Positions 53,368 to 64,000 of a stretch of DNA of 64,000 nt are shown piece after piece. The stretch comes from Methanobrevibacter sp. (GTDB lineage: Archaea; Methanobacteriota; Methanobacteria; Methanobacteriales; Methanobacteriaceae). The first letter of the stretch is position 1; each line of letters begins with the position of its first letter. The DNA lies in NCBI GenBank assembly GCA_024689425.1, contig JAILDN010000033.1, forward strand, positions 1 to 64,000, written 5' to 3'. A model generated the notes under the pieces. It did no database searches and was not told the DNA's origin. It worked only from the letters and a program-made list of their open reading frames with translations. The position numbers and the translations under genes were made by a program.

Positions 53368-55017
53368 TTGAAAATGGAAGTTAAAAATATTTCAACTGAC
53401 GTACTGATAGTTGGATCAGGAGGAGCCGGTGCAAGAGCAGCAATTGAAGTAGATAATGCTGGTCTTAAAGCATTGATCGTATCAAAAGGCTTGTCATTTA
53501 GGTCTGGTTGTACAGGAATGGCAGAAGGCGGATATAATGCCGTTTTTAAAGCTGTCGATGAAGAGGATTCTATAGACGCCCATATAAAAGACACTTTAAA
53601 AGGTGGTAGTTATCTCAACGATAAAAGATTAGTCGATATTTTAGTAAATGAATCACCTAAAAGATTAATTGATTTAGAAAACTATGGAGCCTTATTCGAC
53701 AGACAAGAAAATGGTAAAATAAATCAAAGGCCATTCGGCGGGCAAACATACAGAAGAACTTGTTTCCAAGGAGACCGTACTGGAGCCGAACTCTTAAATG
53801 CCCTAAAAGAAGAAATCATAAAAAGAGATATAGAGTGCATAGAAGAAGTAATGATAACTTCTCTTGTACAGGACGGGCTTCAAGTAATAGGTGCAACCGG
53901 ATTTGACTTAAAAGACTCAAGTCTGATATACTTCAAAGCTAAAGCCGTGATTTTAGCTAGTGGTGGAGCCGGCCAATTATATCCTGTAACTTCCAATACC
54001 TTTCAAAAAAACGGAGACGGCTTTGCAATAGCCTACAGGGCCGGAGCCAACCTTGTCGATATGGAACAGGTGCAGTTCCACCCTACTGGAATGGTAACCC
54101 CCGAATCAAAAAAAGGCGTATTGGTTACTGAAGCTGTAAGAGCTGAAGGTGGAATACTACTAAACAAAGACGGCGAACGTTTTATGGCTAAATATTCACC
54201 TGAAAAAATGGAACTGGCAACCCGTGATGTAGTTGCAAGGTCAATCTATCAGGAAATCATCGAGGGAAGAGGCAGCGAACATGGTGGAGTATATCTTGAC
54301 ATTTCCCATTTGGATGATGATTTGATTGACGAAAAACTTGAAACAATGGTTTTGCAGTTTGAAAACGTTGGCGTTGACATCAAACATGAACCGATTGAAG
54401 TAGCTCCAACGGCACACCACTTTATGGGCGGTATAAAAATTAAAACCGATGCATCAACTTCACTTCCTAATCTATTCGCTTGCGGTGAAGTATGCGGAGG
54501 AGTTCATGGCGCTAACCGTTTAGGTGGTAATGCTTTAGCCGATACTCAAGTATTCGGTAAAATAGCTGGTGAAAGTGCATCTAAAACGGCCAAAAATACT
54601 GAATTAAAAGAAAATCCTGAAATGGTAGAAGCAGAAAAAGAAAGAATTGAAGGAATAATAAAACCAGGCTCCATTAAAGCAAAAGACTTTAAAGAAAACA
54701 TTAAAAAACTGATGTGGGAAAAAGTAGCTATTGTCCGTGACGAAAAAACTCTAAACGAAGCCTTAAGAGAGCTTCAGGAAATGCAAAAAGAGTTAAGCGA
54801 TTTGGATGTATCCGCTAAAAATCAATATAATACTGAACTTTTAACCGCTCTTGAAGTAATTAACATGGTTGAAATCTGTATTTTGGTTGTAAAATCAGCA
54901 ATATTGCGTCGTGAAAGTAGGGGCGCACACTTCAGAAGTGATTTCCCTGAAAGCATTGACGCTTGGAAAAGAAGTATTGTATTAAATAAAAATAAAATAA
55001 AATTTGAAGCTAGATAG
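53368..55017 (+). CDS. tfrA: Fumarate reductase/succinate dehydrogenase flavoprotein subunit, TfrA-like
   Basis: DVLIVGSGGAGARAAIEV; HPTGMVTPESKKGVLVTEAVRAEGGILLN. Confidence 0.88.
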   Translation: MKMEVKNISTDVLIVGSGGAGARAAIEVDNAGLKALIVSKGLSFRSGCTGMAEGGYNAVFKAVDEEDSIDAHIKDTLKGGSYLNDKRLVDILVNESPKRLIDLENYGALFDRQENGKINQRPFGGQTYRRTCFQGDRTGAELLNALKEEIIKRDIECIEEVMITSLVQDGLQVIGATGFDLKDSSLIYFKAKAVILASGGAGQLYPVTSNTFQKNGDGFAIAYRAGANLVDMEQVQFHPTGMVTPESKKGVLVTEAVRAEGGILLNKDGERFMAKYSPEKMELATRDVVARSIYQEIIEGRGSEHGGVYLDISHLDDDLIDEKLETMVLQFENVGVDIKHEPIEVAPTAHHFMGGIKIKTDASTSLPNLFACGEVCGGVHGANRLGGNALADTQVFGKIAGESASKTAKNTELKENPEMVEAEKERIEGIIKPGSIKAKDFKENIKKLMWEKVAIVRDEKTLNEALRELQEMQKELSDLDVSAKNQYNTELLTALEVINMVEICILVVKSAILRRESRGAHFRSDFPESIDAWKRSIVLNKNKIKFEAR

Positions 55018-56314
55018 CTTTTTTAAGCTCATCTAATGCTTCTCTTGCTTTTTTATAAATATCCTGTTCATCCAATGTAGTTAATTTTCTGTTTTCCATT
55101 AATATTTGACCATTACAAATGGTAGTATCTACATTTGATCCATTAGCAGAATAAATAATATTTGAACTTAAATTAGAACTATCTGGAACCATATTAGCAC
55201 TGTTTGTATCAATTAAGATTAAATCTGCTTTTTTACCGACTTCAACAGTTCCGATTTCATCTTCTAATCCAAGTGCACGAGCACCATTTATTGTACCCAT
55301 AGCCAATGATTCATCGGATGTCAATACTTTAGGATCAAGTGTTGCAACTTTTTGAAGTAAGCTGGCTGTTTTCAATTCTTCAATTAAATCCAAATTATTA
55401 TTTGAAGATGCTCCATCAGTTCCGATAGCCACACAAATATCGTTTTCAAGTAATTTAGATACTGGAGCTATTCCTGATGCCAATTTCATATTACTGCATG
55501 GGTTGTGGGAAATTTTAACATCCTTTTCCTTAATAATTTCAATCTCATTGTCACTTAGCCATACGCTGTGTGCGCATACAACATCTGGACCTAAAAATCC
55601 GATTGAGTCTAAATATTCAAAAGGCCTTAATCCTTTCTCAGAGCTCACATCATTGATTTCCTTTTGAGTCTCACTCACGTGTATGTGGATACCTATGTTA
55701 TTTTCATCTGCAAGTTTCCTAACTTCTTTTAATAATTCTTCAGAAGCAGTATAAGGGGAATGTGGTCCGAAAAATACTTTGATTCTTCCATCAGCAGTAT
55801 TATGGCAGTTTTTATATAACTGAAGGTTCTCTTCAATTTCAGCTTTTCTTTTTTCCTCATCACCAAAATCAATCATACCGTATGACAATACCGCTCTGAT
55901 ACCGGATTCCTCAATAGCCTTTGCAACATCTTCCATGTAAAAGTACATGTCAGAGAATGTTGTAGTACCGGATTTAATTAATTCGACTGCCCCTAAAAGA
56001 GCACCAATATAACAATAATATCCATTAAGATTTGCTTCAACAGGCCATATGTTATCATTTAACCACTCATCAAGACTTAAATCATCTGCAAGTCCTCTAA
56101 ATAAGGTCATTGATAAATGTGTATGGGTATTTACTAAACCTGGAAGTAATATTTTTTCTGTAGCATCAATAATTTTATCAACGTTTTCATCAGTAATTTC
56201 ATCGGATATTTCAGAAATTAAATCATTTTTAATTAAGATGTCCTGTGGTTTGTTAATAAAATTATTCGGGTTTAAAATTAATGCGTTTTTAATTAAAATT
56301 GTATTATTTTCCAT
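55010..56314 (-). CDS. dadD: 5'-deoxyadenosine/MTA/SAH deaminase, amidohydrolase family
   Basis: LPGLVNTHTHLSMTLFRGLADDLSLDEWL; HVSETQKE; GTDGASSNNNLDL. Confidence 0.88.
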   Translation of the reverse strand: MENNTILIKNALILNPNNFINKPQDILIKNDLISEISDEITDENVDKIIDATEKILLPGLVNTHTHLSMTLFRGLADDLSLDEWLNDNIWPVEANLNGYYCYIGALLGAVELIKSGTTTFSDMYFYMEDVAKAIEESGIRAVLSYGMIDFGDEEKRKAEIEENLQLYKNCHNTADGRIKVFFGPHSPYTASEELLKEVRKLADENNIGIHIHVSETQKEINDVSSEKGLRPFEYLDSIGFLGPDVVCAHSVWLSDNEIEIIKEKDVKISHNPCSNMKLASGIAPVSKLLENDICVAIGTDGASSNNNLDLIEELKTASLLQKVATLDPKVLTSDESLAMGTINGARALGLEDEIGTVEVGKKADLILIDTNSANMVPDSSNLSSNIIYSANGSNVDTTICNGQILMENRKLTTLDEQDIYKKAREALDELKKAI

Positions 56315-56356
56315 AATAACACCTAAAAAAAATAAAAAAAGTATGACTTATAAAAA

Positions 56357-56569
56357 TTATAAGTCTAATTCGTTGACTGCGAATTTAATATCTTCAGCTT
56401 TAATAGTTTTACGTTTTGCTAATTTTGCAGCTTCATTAGCTTTAATAGCAATGTTACGTGCAATTTCTTCTAATGCTTCAGCTAATTCAACTTTAGCGTC
56501 TTCACTAACTCTTTCAGCACCAGTGTCTTTAATGATTCTTGCGATAGGAGCTTTTGGTATTTCTGCCAT
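56357..56569 (-). CDS. Archaeal histone
   Basis: MAEIPKAPIARIIKDTGAERVSEDAKVELAEALEEIA. Confidence 0.97.
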   Translation of the reverse strand: MAEIPKAPIARIIKDTGAERVSEDAKVELAEALEEIARNIAIKANEAAKLAKRKTIKAEDIKFAVNELDL

Positions 56570-56756
56570 ATTTTCACCTCACAATATAATTAATTAAAAC
56601 TTCATGACATTAATTAGCCAATCATAAGTTAAATATTTTATAGTAGTTAATTATATTTAAATATTTGGGTAAGTTTAGGCATTCCTTAAAATTTTAAAAA
56701 AAGTATTTTAAAGAAAGATAGATATAATTATATACAAAGAAACGATTGGTGTTGAG

Positions 56757-57617
56757 ATGAAATTAAAAATTGCAGTTCCATCAAAAGGAAGAATAAGTAA
56801 TCCCTCAATAGATATTCTTGAAAAAGCGGGATTAGGTTTAAAAGATAATAATAATCGACAATTAATCTCAAAAACTCATAATGAAAATATTGACATAATG
56901 TTTGCAAGAGCATCCGATATTCCGGAATTTGTATCTGACGGCATTGTTGATATGGGAATTACAGGTATTGACTTGATTCAGGAAAGTGAAAGTGAGGTTA
57001 TAGAACTTCTTGATTTGAACTTCGGTCAAACAAAGCTTGTTTTAGCTTCCCCAGAAGAAAGTGAAATAAATTCTATCAACGACTTGACCTCAGAAATGAC
57101 AATAGCTACTGAATTTCCTACATTGACAAGAAAATTCTTAGAAGAACATGGTTTAAAGTCAAAAATAGTGAAGCTAAGCGGATCAACTGAAATTGCTCCA
57201 TTCATCGGTGTTTCAGACTTAATTACTGATTTGACCAGTACCGGAACCACGTTAAAAATGAATCATTTGAAAATAATTGATACTATTCTTGAAAGTACAA
57301 TCGTTTTAATTACAAATGAAGATGCTTTAACTGAGAAAAAGTCATTAGTTGAAGCTGTTAACAGAAGCATTAAAGGAGTAATTGATGCTTTTGGCAAAAA
57401 GCTCATTATGATGAATGTGAAAGCTAAAGATTTAGAGGAAGTAAGAAAACTGATGCCGTCAATGGAAGGACCAACAGTATCAGAAGTACTATCAAAAGAA
57501 AAAGTTGTTGCTATTCAGGCTGTAGTTGATGAAAGCCAAGTCTTTGAACTTGTTAATGACTTAAGAAATGCCGGTGCAAAAGATATTCTTGTTGTACCTA
57601 TTGAAAGGATTATATGA
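56757..57617 (+). CDS. hisG: ATP phosphoribosyltransferase (long form)
   Basis: LKIAVPSKGRISNPSIDILEKAGL; DLTSTGTTLK. Confidence 0.96.
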   Translation: MKLKIAVPSKGRISNPSIDILEKAGLGLKDNNNRQLISKTHNENIDIMFARASDIPEFVSDGIVDMGITGIDLIQESESEVIELLDLNFGQTKLVLASPEESEINSINDLTSEMTIATEFPTLTRKFLEEHGLKSKIVKLSGSTEIAPFIGVSDLITDLTSTGTTLKMNHLKIIDTILESTIVLITNEDALTEKKSLVEAVNRSIKGVIDAFGKKLIMMNVKAKDLEEVRKLMPSMEGPTVSEVLSKEKVVAIQAVVDESQVFELVNDLRNAGAKDILVVPIERII

Positions 57618-58108
57618 AAATCGCAATTATCTATTCCACATTAATTGAAGATACTAAAAAGTCTGCATTGTTATTGAAAGATTTAATCAATGCAGATGTA
57701 AAATTGATTTCGATAGAAAATGTAAAAGACCTTTGCCTATTGAAATATAATTTGATTATTTTAGGAGTCTCAACATACAACAATAAAGTGCAAGGTTCAT
57801 TCAAAATATACGTTTCAAGAAATATCAAAACGTTGATCGAAAAACCTACCGCATTATATGTAAATAGTGATGAAAATTTAGATAGGAAAGTAAAATTGAA
57901 TAAAGTATTTACAAAGGAATTAATAGAATCTTCAATTGTATGCTCAAACTTCGGTTATGAAATAAATACAGATACAGGAAATTTCATGCAAAAGAGAAAA
58001 AGTAAAAAAATCCTTGAAAAAAATGAAAATGTTCCACACTTGAACGAAAATGAAATAAGAAATTATGCTAACAAAATTAATAATTTAATTAAAAAAAGGG
58101 TTGATTAA
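57614..58108 (+). CDS. Flavodoxin-like protein
   Basis: IAIIYSTLIEDTKKSALLLKDLI; LIILGVSTYNNKVQGSFK. Confidence 0.65.
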   Translation: MKIAIIYSTLIEDTKKSALLLKDLINADVKLISIENVKDLCLLKYNLIILGVSTYNNKVQGSFKIYVSRNIKTLIEKPTALYVNSDENLDRKVKLNKVFTKELIESSIVCSNFGYEINTDTGNFMQKRKSKKILEKNENVPHLNENEIRNYANKINNLIKKRVD

Positions 58109-59036
58109 AATTTTTAAATTAAAAAACATCATTTCAATTAAAGATTTTGAAAGATTAGACATTGACTATATATTGGAAGAAGCATCAAAATTAGAGAATA
58201 TTGCTCAATCAAAAGAAGTTTCAGAAGAATTAAAAGGAAAAATATTAGGATTAATGTTTTTTGAACCGTCTACAAGGACAAAATTGTCATTTGAAACTTC
58301 CATGAAACGTTTAAGCGGACAATGCATCGGCTTTGAAAACACCGGTTCTTCAAGTGTATCTAAAGGTGAAAGCATTGCCGATACCGCGAAAATGTTTGAA
58401 GGATACAGTGATGCTTTGGTAATTAGACATGAATTGGAAGGAGTATCAAAATTCATTTCCGATATAGTGGATATCCCTGTCATTAATGCAGGCGACGGAT
58501 CAAGTCAACACCCAACCCAAACACTACTCGATTTATACACAATTAAAAAAGAACTCGGCTCAATCGACAACTTAAAAATAGCATTGATAGGAGATTTGAA
58601 ATTTGGACGTACAGTACACTCCCTAGCCAATGCATTAGGATTATACGAAAATGTAGAACTATACTTTGTTGCACCGAATGAACTGAAAATGCCGCAAGAG
58701 GTTCTTCATGATTTGGATGAAATGAACATGTCTTATACAGAAGTTTCAAAAATCGAAGAGGTTATTGACAAAGTAAACGTCTTATATGTTACCAGAATTC
58801 AAAAAGAGCGTTTTGCTGACATTGAAGACTATCTACAAATAAAAGGTGCTTATAAAATAAATAAAAAAATGTTAGAAGGTAAGGATTTAATTGTAATGCA
58901 TCCTTTACCTAGAATCGATGAAATCGATGGTGATGTTGATAATACGAAATACAACAAGTATTTCACCCAAGCAGCAAATGCTGTACCTGTGAGAATGGCA
59001 ATATTGAAAACATTAATAAAAAACAACCCTAAATAG
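58101..59036 (+). CDS. pyrB: Aspartate carbamoyltransferase catalytic subunit (TTG start)
   Basis: [36 protein letters not shown]. Confidence 0.96.
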   Translation: MIKIFKLKNIISIKDFERLDIDYILEEASKLENIAQSKEVSEELKGKILGLMFFEPSTRTKLSFETSMKRLSGQCIGFENTGSSSVSKGESIADTAKMFEGYSDALVIRHELEGVSKFISDIVDIPVINAGDGSSQHPTQTLLDLYTIKKELGSIDNLKIALIGDLKFGRTVHSLANALGLYENVELYFVAPNELKMPQEVLHDLDEMNMSYTEVSKIEEVIDKVNVLYVTRIQKERFADIEDYLQIKGAYKINKKMLEGKDLIVMHPLPRIDEIDGDVDNTKYNKYFTQAANAVPVRMAILKTLIKNNPK

Positions 59037-60183
59037 ATGAAAATAAACTTGATTCAAGTAAATCCTCATCACATTGCAATTTAATAATGTTGGTTCTGCC
59101 CTTTCCACGTCCACGTGAAATAGTATTTGTTGAAATAATACCAAGCATTTCAAGCTCGTTGATAAAGTCAAAGATTCTTCTGTAAGTTACGGCATCTTTT
59201 TTAGAAACTTCAGTATATGCTTCATATAATTTTCCAGAAGTAATTTCTTCTTTTTCATTTGTTAAGTTTAAAATAGCTTCAAGTACTCTTTGCTGTTGTG
59301 TAGGAAGTGTTTTTACAACATCAACAAATTTATCATGTTCTATTCTATCTTTAGCCATTCTTACATGTTCACTTTTAATAGTTTCAGTGCCTTCTTCTTC
59401 AGCTATAAATCCAGAAGTTTTTAACAAGTCAAGAGCAAACCTTGCATCCCCTTCCTCTTTAGCAGCCATTGCGGAACACAATGGGATAACATCCTTTTCA
59501 ACAACGTTTTCCTTGAAAGCCAATTTAGCCCTATCATTTAAAATATCCGTTAACTGATCTGCACCATAAGGAGGGAAAACAATTTCCTTATCATTCAAAC
59601 TACTGGTAACCCTAGACTTAATTAATCCTTTAAAGTCAAGGAAATTACTAATTGATAAAATTGAAACATTGTCCGTTCTAGTTAATGTGTATAAAATTCC
59701 GTCCCCATCTTTATTAAGCAATATATCAATTTCGTCTAAAATAACAATTAAAATGAGTTTTTTTCCAAAAGCATTAGTTCTGAAAATATCACGGAATGTA
59801 TTGACAACTTCCGCTTTGGTCCATCCCCTATGAGGAACATCACGGCCAAGTTTTTGACATAATTGAGCTAGAACCTGATATTCTGTTGTATAATCGGTAC
59901 ATCTAATATATTCAATTTTAATAAAGACGTCCTGGTCTGCTGAATACTCTAAAAGTTGTGAACGAGCAAATTTTGCAGCCGCAGTTTTTCCTGTTCCAGT
60001 TTTACCGTAAATTGTAATGTTTGATGGTGTAACATCATTTAATGCATCAACCCAATATCTTGCAATTTGTGTAACTTGATCCTCCCTGTGTAATAACTTA
60101 TCTGGTAAAAACCTATGATCTAGTGGTTTTTTATCCTTAAATATTAAATTTTCTTTCTGAATATTTTCGAAAATATTGCCCAT
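59029..60183 (-). CDS. cdc6: ORC1-type DNA replication initiator (Cdc6/Orc1)
   Basis: [44 protein letters not shown]; winged helix. Confidence 0.96.
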   Translation of the reverse strand: MGNIFENIQKENLIFKDKKPLDHRFLPDKLLHREDQVTQIARYWVDALNDVTPSNITIYGKTGTGKTAAAKFARSQLLEYSADQDVFIKIEYIRCTDYTTEYQVLAQLCQKLGRDVPHRGWTKAEVVNTFRDIFRTNAFGKKLILIVILDEIDILLNKDGDGILYTLTRTDNVSILSISNFLDFKGLIKSRVTSSLNDKEIVFPPYGADQLTDILNDRAKLAFKENVVEKDVIPLCSAMAAKEEGDARFALDLLKTSGFIAEEEGTETIKSEHVRMAKDRIEHDKFVDVVKTLPTQQQRVLEAILNLTNEKEEITSGKLYEAYTEVSKKDAVTYRRIFDFINELEMLGIISTNTISRGRGKGRTNIIKLQCDEDLLESSLFSSI

Positions 60184-60230
60184 TTTCTCACCTATAAAAA
60201 TTATAAAAAATAGAAAAATAACATAAGTAT

Positions 60231-60494
60231 GATTTCCAGTGTTAATATATAAACAAGCTCTTAAATAAAGTTTTTCATTGTAAAATTGATATGATATTAA
60301 AATATTACCTAAAATTGAAAAAATAAAAACTGATAAAAATCAATTAAAATTAAAATAATAAACTAAAAAGTAATATTATTATAAACATGAAATGAATATT
60401 TATTTATTTTAAATTTAAAAGAATATAATCAAATTAAAAAAATAAATATGTGGAGTAGCATTTCAAATAAAAGGGTAGTATTTCAAATGTAAAA
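60231..60494 (-). promoter_or_regulatory. ORB-like elements upstream of cdc6
   Basis: Minus strand TTAACACTGGAAATC (60231-60245), TTTTACATTTGAAATAC (60478-60494), degenerate TTTTATTTGAAATGC (60458-60472). Confidence 0.4.
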
Positions 60495-60509
60495 ATTATA
60501 TGATAATCA

Positions 60510-63500
60510 TCATTTGATGACTATCGTATTTGCCTCATTTAAAAATGAATATGTCGTGGTAATTATATATTTTCCAGACTGAAGATTAATGTTCAAATAG
60601 GCAATACCATTGGACTGCGTTGTTCTAATATAAAAGACACCATTAATGTTAAATGTTACCTCAACACCACTCAACGGATTGCCGTTATTATTATCTAAAA
60701 TTAATGCGCCAAACTTAGAACCATCCCTATAATTCATTACAAGATTGGATGTTTTAATAGTGCTTAAAACCTTAACGTTGTTTGATACTCTATATCCGCC
60801 GTATTCTGCTGTAATTATATAATCATCCGGTTGTAAATTAATGTTTAATGAAGCGACACCGTTTTCATTAGAAGTCCTATAATAGAAAACACCATTAATG
60901 TTAAAGGATACGACAACGCCACTCAATGGATTACCTTGGTCATCTAAAACCTTTACGGAATATTTAGAAGTGTTTCTATAATATTTCACTAAATCCTTAT
61001 TTTCAACCAATTTAGGAAGAACTGTAATAAGGACACTTGCCATTTCATCAGTTTCCGGATTTATAACCGTTAAAATATATTTATCAGGATTCAAATTAAT
61101 ATTTAAACGAACAAATCCTGATGAATTTGTAGTACGATAGTATAATACCCCATTAATATTCATCGCAACGCTTTTTTCTATAACCGGTTTTCCTTCAAAA
61201 TCAACAATTTTGGCAACAAATTGAGAAGCATTTTTATAATATTTAACTAAACTATTTGCAATAACTGTGGATTTAATTGTTACTGTAACGTTTTTAAATG
61301 ATGACGCATACTTATTATCCCCATTAAATCTGATTAAAATAGAATAAGTATTTGAATTTAAATTTAAAGGCATTGAAGATGATCCATCAATTTTTGTAGT
61401 TCGAGTATATGTAACACCGTTTAAAGTAATAAATACCGTTTTATTTGATAGCGGATTATTCTTAAAATCTGTTAAGACGAAATAAAGTCTCGTTCCATCA
61501 TGATAATACATGTCAACATCGTTTGAATTTATTGAAGTAGAGACACGATCAATAACGAATGAATCCTTTATAATCAAATTATTATAATTGGTCTTACTGA
61601 ATTTAGCTTCAATAAGATAATTTCCAAAATCTAAATTATCCAAATCCAATATTGCTTCGCCATTAACCATTTTTAAATAATATAACTTTGAATTTACACT
61701 GACATTTAGGGTAGTGTCTATTTTATCCACGGATTTAAAGATTAAAGAAACATTATTTATGTTTTTAACAATATTTAAACTCAAATCAATATTTTTAGGA
61801 TTAACATTAAATTTGGTGGTATTCATGATTAAATTATAATTGTTATTTCCATTAAATACAATGATTGATGTGTATTTTGATGTATTAAGTAAAACTGGTA
61901 ACTTTTGAACAGAATTGGATTTAACAGTATAATCAACACCATTAATATTCAAAACACATTCCTCATTCAACTTATCACCATTCAAACCAACCAAAGAAAC
62001 ACTAACAACCAAATCATCACCATAAACAGCATCTTCGATATTCAAAGACAAATTAGGTGTAATCTTATTTACTTTGAAAGTATCCTTGGCATTTACGGAA
62101 TTATAATTATTATTTCCATTAAAGTAAACAAATGCAGTATAAGTAGAAGCATTAAGTAAAACAGGAAGCTTATTTAAAGAATTAGATTTAATATTATAAT
62201 TTACGTTATTAATACTTAAAACGATATTTTCATTTAATAATTTATTGTTTGAATCCATTAAAGTAGTATTAACAACCAAATATTCTCCAAAATTAATATT
62301 AGAAATATTTAAAGATAATGATGGTGTAGCTTTATTAACGCGAACTTTTAAATTAGAAGTAGCACCATTATAATTATTAGAACCTTTATAAATTAATTTA
62401 AAATCATGACTTCCCACATCAAAAATAGAATCCAAAACAGTTTCGGAATTTGAATCAATTATTTGAGATTTAGATCCGAAAACCAGGGTTAATTTATCAT
62501 TAATGAGTGAATTGGATGAATCGATAAGGGAATTTTTAATTACAAAATATTGTCCGTACATAATATCAGAAATATCTAAAGTCAAATCAACGTTTGCCTT
62601 GGAAACAGTGAAATTACAGGAAACATTACTGGAAATATGATTGATAGTCTCTTCTAAATAAAGATAAGCTGTGTAATTAGAAGCACTTAGCTTATTGTGA
62701 ATTACAAAAGGAACATTAGGTCCAATATCATATGTTCCAACACCCTTAATTGACAATTTAAGGTTATCATTACAATTTAAAAAGGTATTGACGATTAAAT
62801 CTTCACCATAAACTATACTAGGAATATTCATGGATAAAGCAGGGATGACTTTATTAACTGTGAATGTAGTTTTATTATCACACGGATTGTAATTTGTACT
62901 TCCCTTAAAGTAAACGAAAGCAGTGTAAGTATAAGCATTTAATGGAATAGATAAGTTATTAATACGATTAGATTTAACAGGATAATCAACACCATTAATA
63001 TTCAAAACACAATCATAATTTAATAATTTACCGTCTAAATCAACCAAGGAAACATTTACAAGTAAATTTTCACCATAAACAATATCCTTAATATTCAAAG
63101 ATACTCTGGAATCGGCTTTACTAACAGTTAAACTTGAATTAGAAACCGTGTATCTATGTGTTTCATCACCTTCAAAAATTAGATAAGCAATATAGTTACC
63201 TGCATCAATTAAATCTGTTATAGTTTGAATTGAATTTGATGTTATGCTATAGGTTTTATTTCCAATTTTCAAAAGTAACTCAGCATTGATAATATCTCCA
63301 TCAGTAGTTTTTAATGTGTTTTCAACAATTAATTTGCCACCATAACTAATATTTGATATATTGAATGATAAATTCGTATCATGTTGAATAAAAACTAATT
63401 TAGAAGAATTTGAAGAGGAATAAAACATATCTCCAATAAATATTGCTGTGATATTATGAATACCAAATCCTAAATCTAAATTTGATAAAACAACTTTACC

Positions 63501-64000
63501 ATTAGTTAAATTAAAGTTTTGGGTACTACCATCAATTTTTAAAATTATAGAACCATTAATATAATTATTACACTGATCTAAAACACTTACATTTAAATTA
63601 AGGGTTTTATTATCATTTAATGAATAATCCAATAAAATATTTGTTGGATATGGAATAATTGCGAAAGCCTTAATACAGGCCACTGAAGAAGAATAAGAGT
63701 GTCCTCTGCTTTCTAACACTAAAGTATAATTATATAAATCAAACCATTCATCACCATCATAACTAACGAATGAAACATTAGGATAATAATGGGTTCTTGT
63801 AGCATAAACTTTTTCAGAAATAGGAACCCAAGCTTCAGTAGACGTTTCAATTTTTAAAAGTATTTCAAAAGTATCTCCTTTTGATAGCGGAATAAATGAA
63901 TCTAAATTAAACGTGAAATAACCTGTTGGAGCCGTTCCATTTTGAATTGCTTTTAGTTCATTATTCACTCGAATTTCTGCTGTCCAATTACTGTCTGTAT
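60510..64000 (-). CDS. Adhesin-like surface protein with tandem Ig-like repeats (5' end beyond window)
   Basis: Reading frame open to window edge (TDSNWTAEIRVNNELK); many ~90-aa Ig-like repeats, Asn/Ser rich. Confidence 0.8.
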   Translation of the reverse strand, partial: TDSNWTAEIRVNNELKAIQNGTAPTGYFTFNLDSFIPLSKGDTFEILLKIETSTEAWVPISEKVYATRTHYYPNVSFVSYDGDEWFDLYNYTLVLESRGHSYSSSVACIKAFAIIPYPTNILLDYSLNDNKTLNLNVSVLDQCNNYINGSIILKIDGSTQNFNLTNGKVVLSNLDLGFGIHNITAIFIGDMFYSSSNSSKLVFIQHDTNLSFNISNISYGGKLIVENTLKTTDGDIINAELLLKIGNKTYSITSNSIQTITDLIDAGNYIAYLIFEGDETHRYTVSNSSLTVSKADSRVSLNIKDIVYGENLLVNVSLVDLDGKLLNYDCVLNINGVDYPVKSNRINNLSIPLNAYTYTAFVYFKGSTNYNPCDNKTTFTVNKVIPALSMNIPSIVYGEDLIVNTFLNCNDNLKLSIKGVGTYDIGPNVPFVIHNKLSASNYTAYLYLEETINHISSNVSCNFTVSKANVDLTLDISDIMYGQYFVIKNSLIDSSNSLINDKLTLVFGSKSQIIDSNSETVLDSIFDVGSHDFKLIYKGSNNYNGATSNLKVRVNKATPSLSLNISNINFGEYLVVNTTLMDSNNKLLNENIVLSINNVNYNIKSNSLNKLPVLLNASTYTAFVYFNGNNNYNSVNAKDTFKVNKITPNLSLNIEDAVYGDDLVVSVSLVGLNGDKLNEECVLNINGVDYTVKSNSVQKLPVLLNTSKYTSIIVFNGNNNYNLIMNTTKFNVNPKNIDLSLNIVKNINNVSLIFKSVDKIDTTLNVSVNSKLYYLKMVNGEAILDLDNLDFGNYLIEAKFSKTNYNNLIIKDSFVIDRVSTSINSNDVDMYYHDGTRLYFVLTDFKNNPLSNKTVFITLNGVTYTRTTKIDGSSSMPLNLNSNTYSILIRFNGDNKYASSFKNVTVTIKSTVIANSLVKYYKNASQFVAKIVDFEGKPVIEKSVAMNINGVLYYRTTNSSGFVRLNINLNPDKYILTVINPETDEMASVLITVLPKLVENKDLVKYYRNTSKYSVKVLDDQGNPLSGVVVSFNINGVFYYRTSNENGVASLNINLQPDDYIITAEYGGYRVSNNVKVLSTIKTSNLVMNYRDGSKFGALILDNNNGNPLSGVEVTFNINGVFYIRTTQSNGIAYLNINLQSGKYIITTTYSFLNEANTIVIK

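Noticed and set aside
61905-62159. Ile/Asn-rich ORF antisense to adhesin
   Set aside because: Complement of Asn-rich repeats; not protein-like.

Overview
AT-rich, gene-dense archaeal chromosome segment. Fae-Hps fusion, CfbB/CbiA-like protein, methanogenesis marker 12, archaeal ThrRS, CTP-dependent riboflavin kinase, thiol:fumarate reductase-like subunit, histone, Alba, Orc1/Cdc6 and Asn/Thr-rich adhesin-like proteins point to a Methanobacteriales methanogen, probably Methanobrevibacter (inference from gene content, no search run). Most of the window is housekeeping: ilvBNCD, hisD/hisG, argF, pyrB, purD, hemL, cbiC, ribB/ribK, gatA, aspS, argS, thrS. The most interesting locus is 39.6-41.5 kb: a ParA ATPase, a small acidic partner starting MPGGLGKGLDSLIP (the ParA-contacting N-terminal motif of bacterial ParB, but with no ParB nuclease/CTPase or HTH domain), and about 430 bp upstream filled with roughly 20 TAAGTT/AACTTA iterons, including three ~43-bp repeat units. 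A satellite of the same iteron lies 7 kb away at 48.29 kb, and Orc1/Cdc6 with ORB-like sites lies at 59-60.5 kb. I propose this as a candidate non-canonical archaeal partition/centromere system near an origin. Other highlights: an FMN (RFN) riboswitch between ribK and ribB; a frameshifted, start-less adhesin pseudogene; a 34-bp near-palindromic operator at a MarR/MATE operon; TGTACA (TRP-box-like) sites at trpB2 and leuA; a CobB/CobQ-like protein with swapped domain order; and an unannotated 47-aa ORF. No tRNA, rRNA, CRISPR array or intact transposon was recognised.
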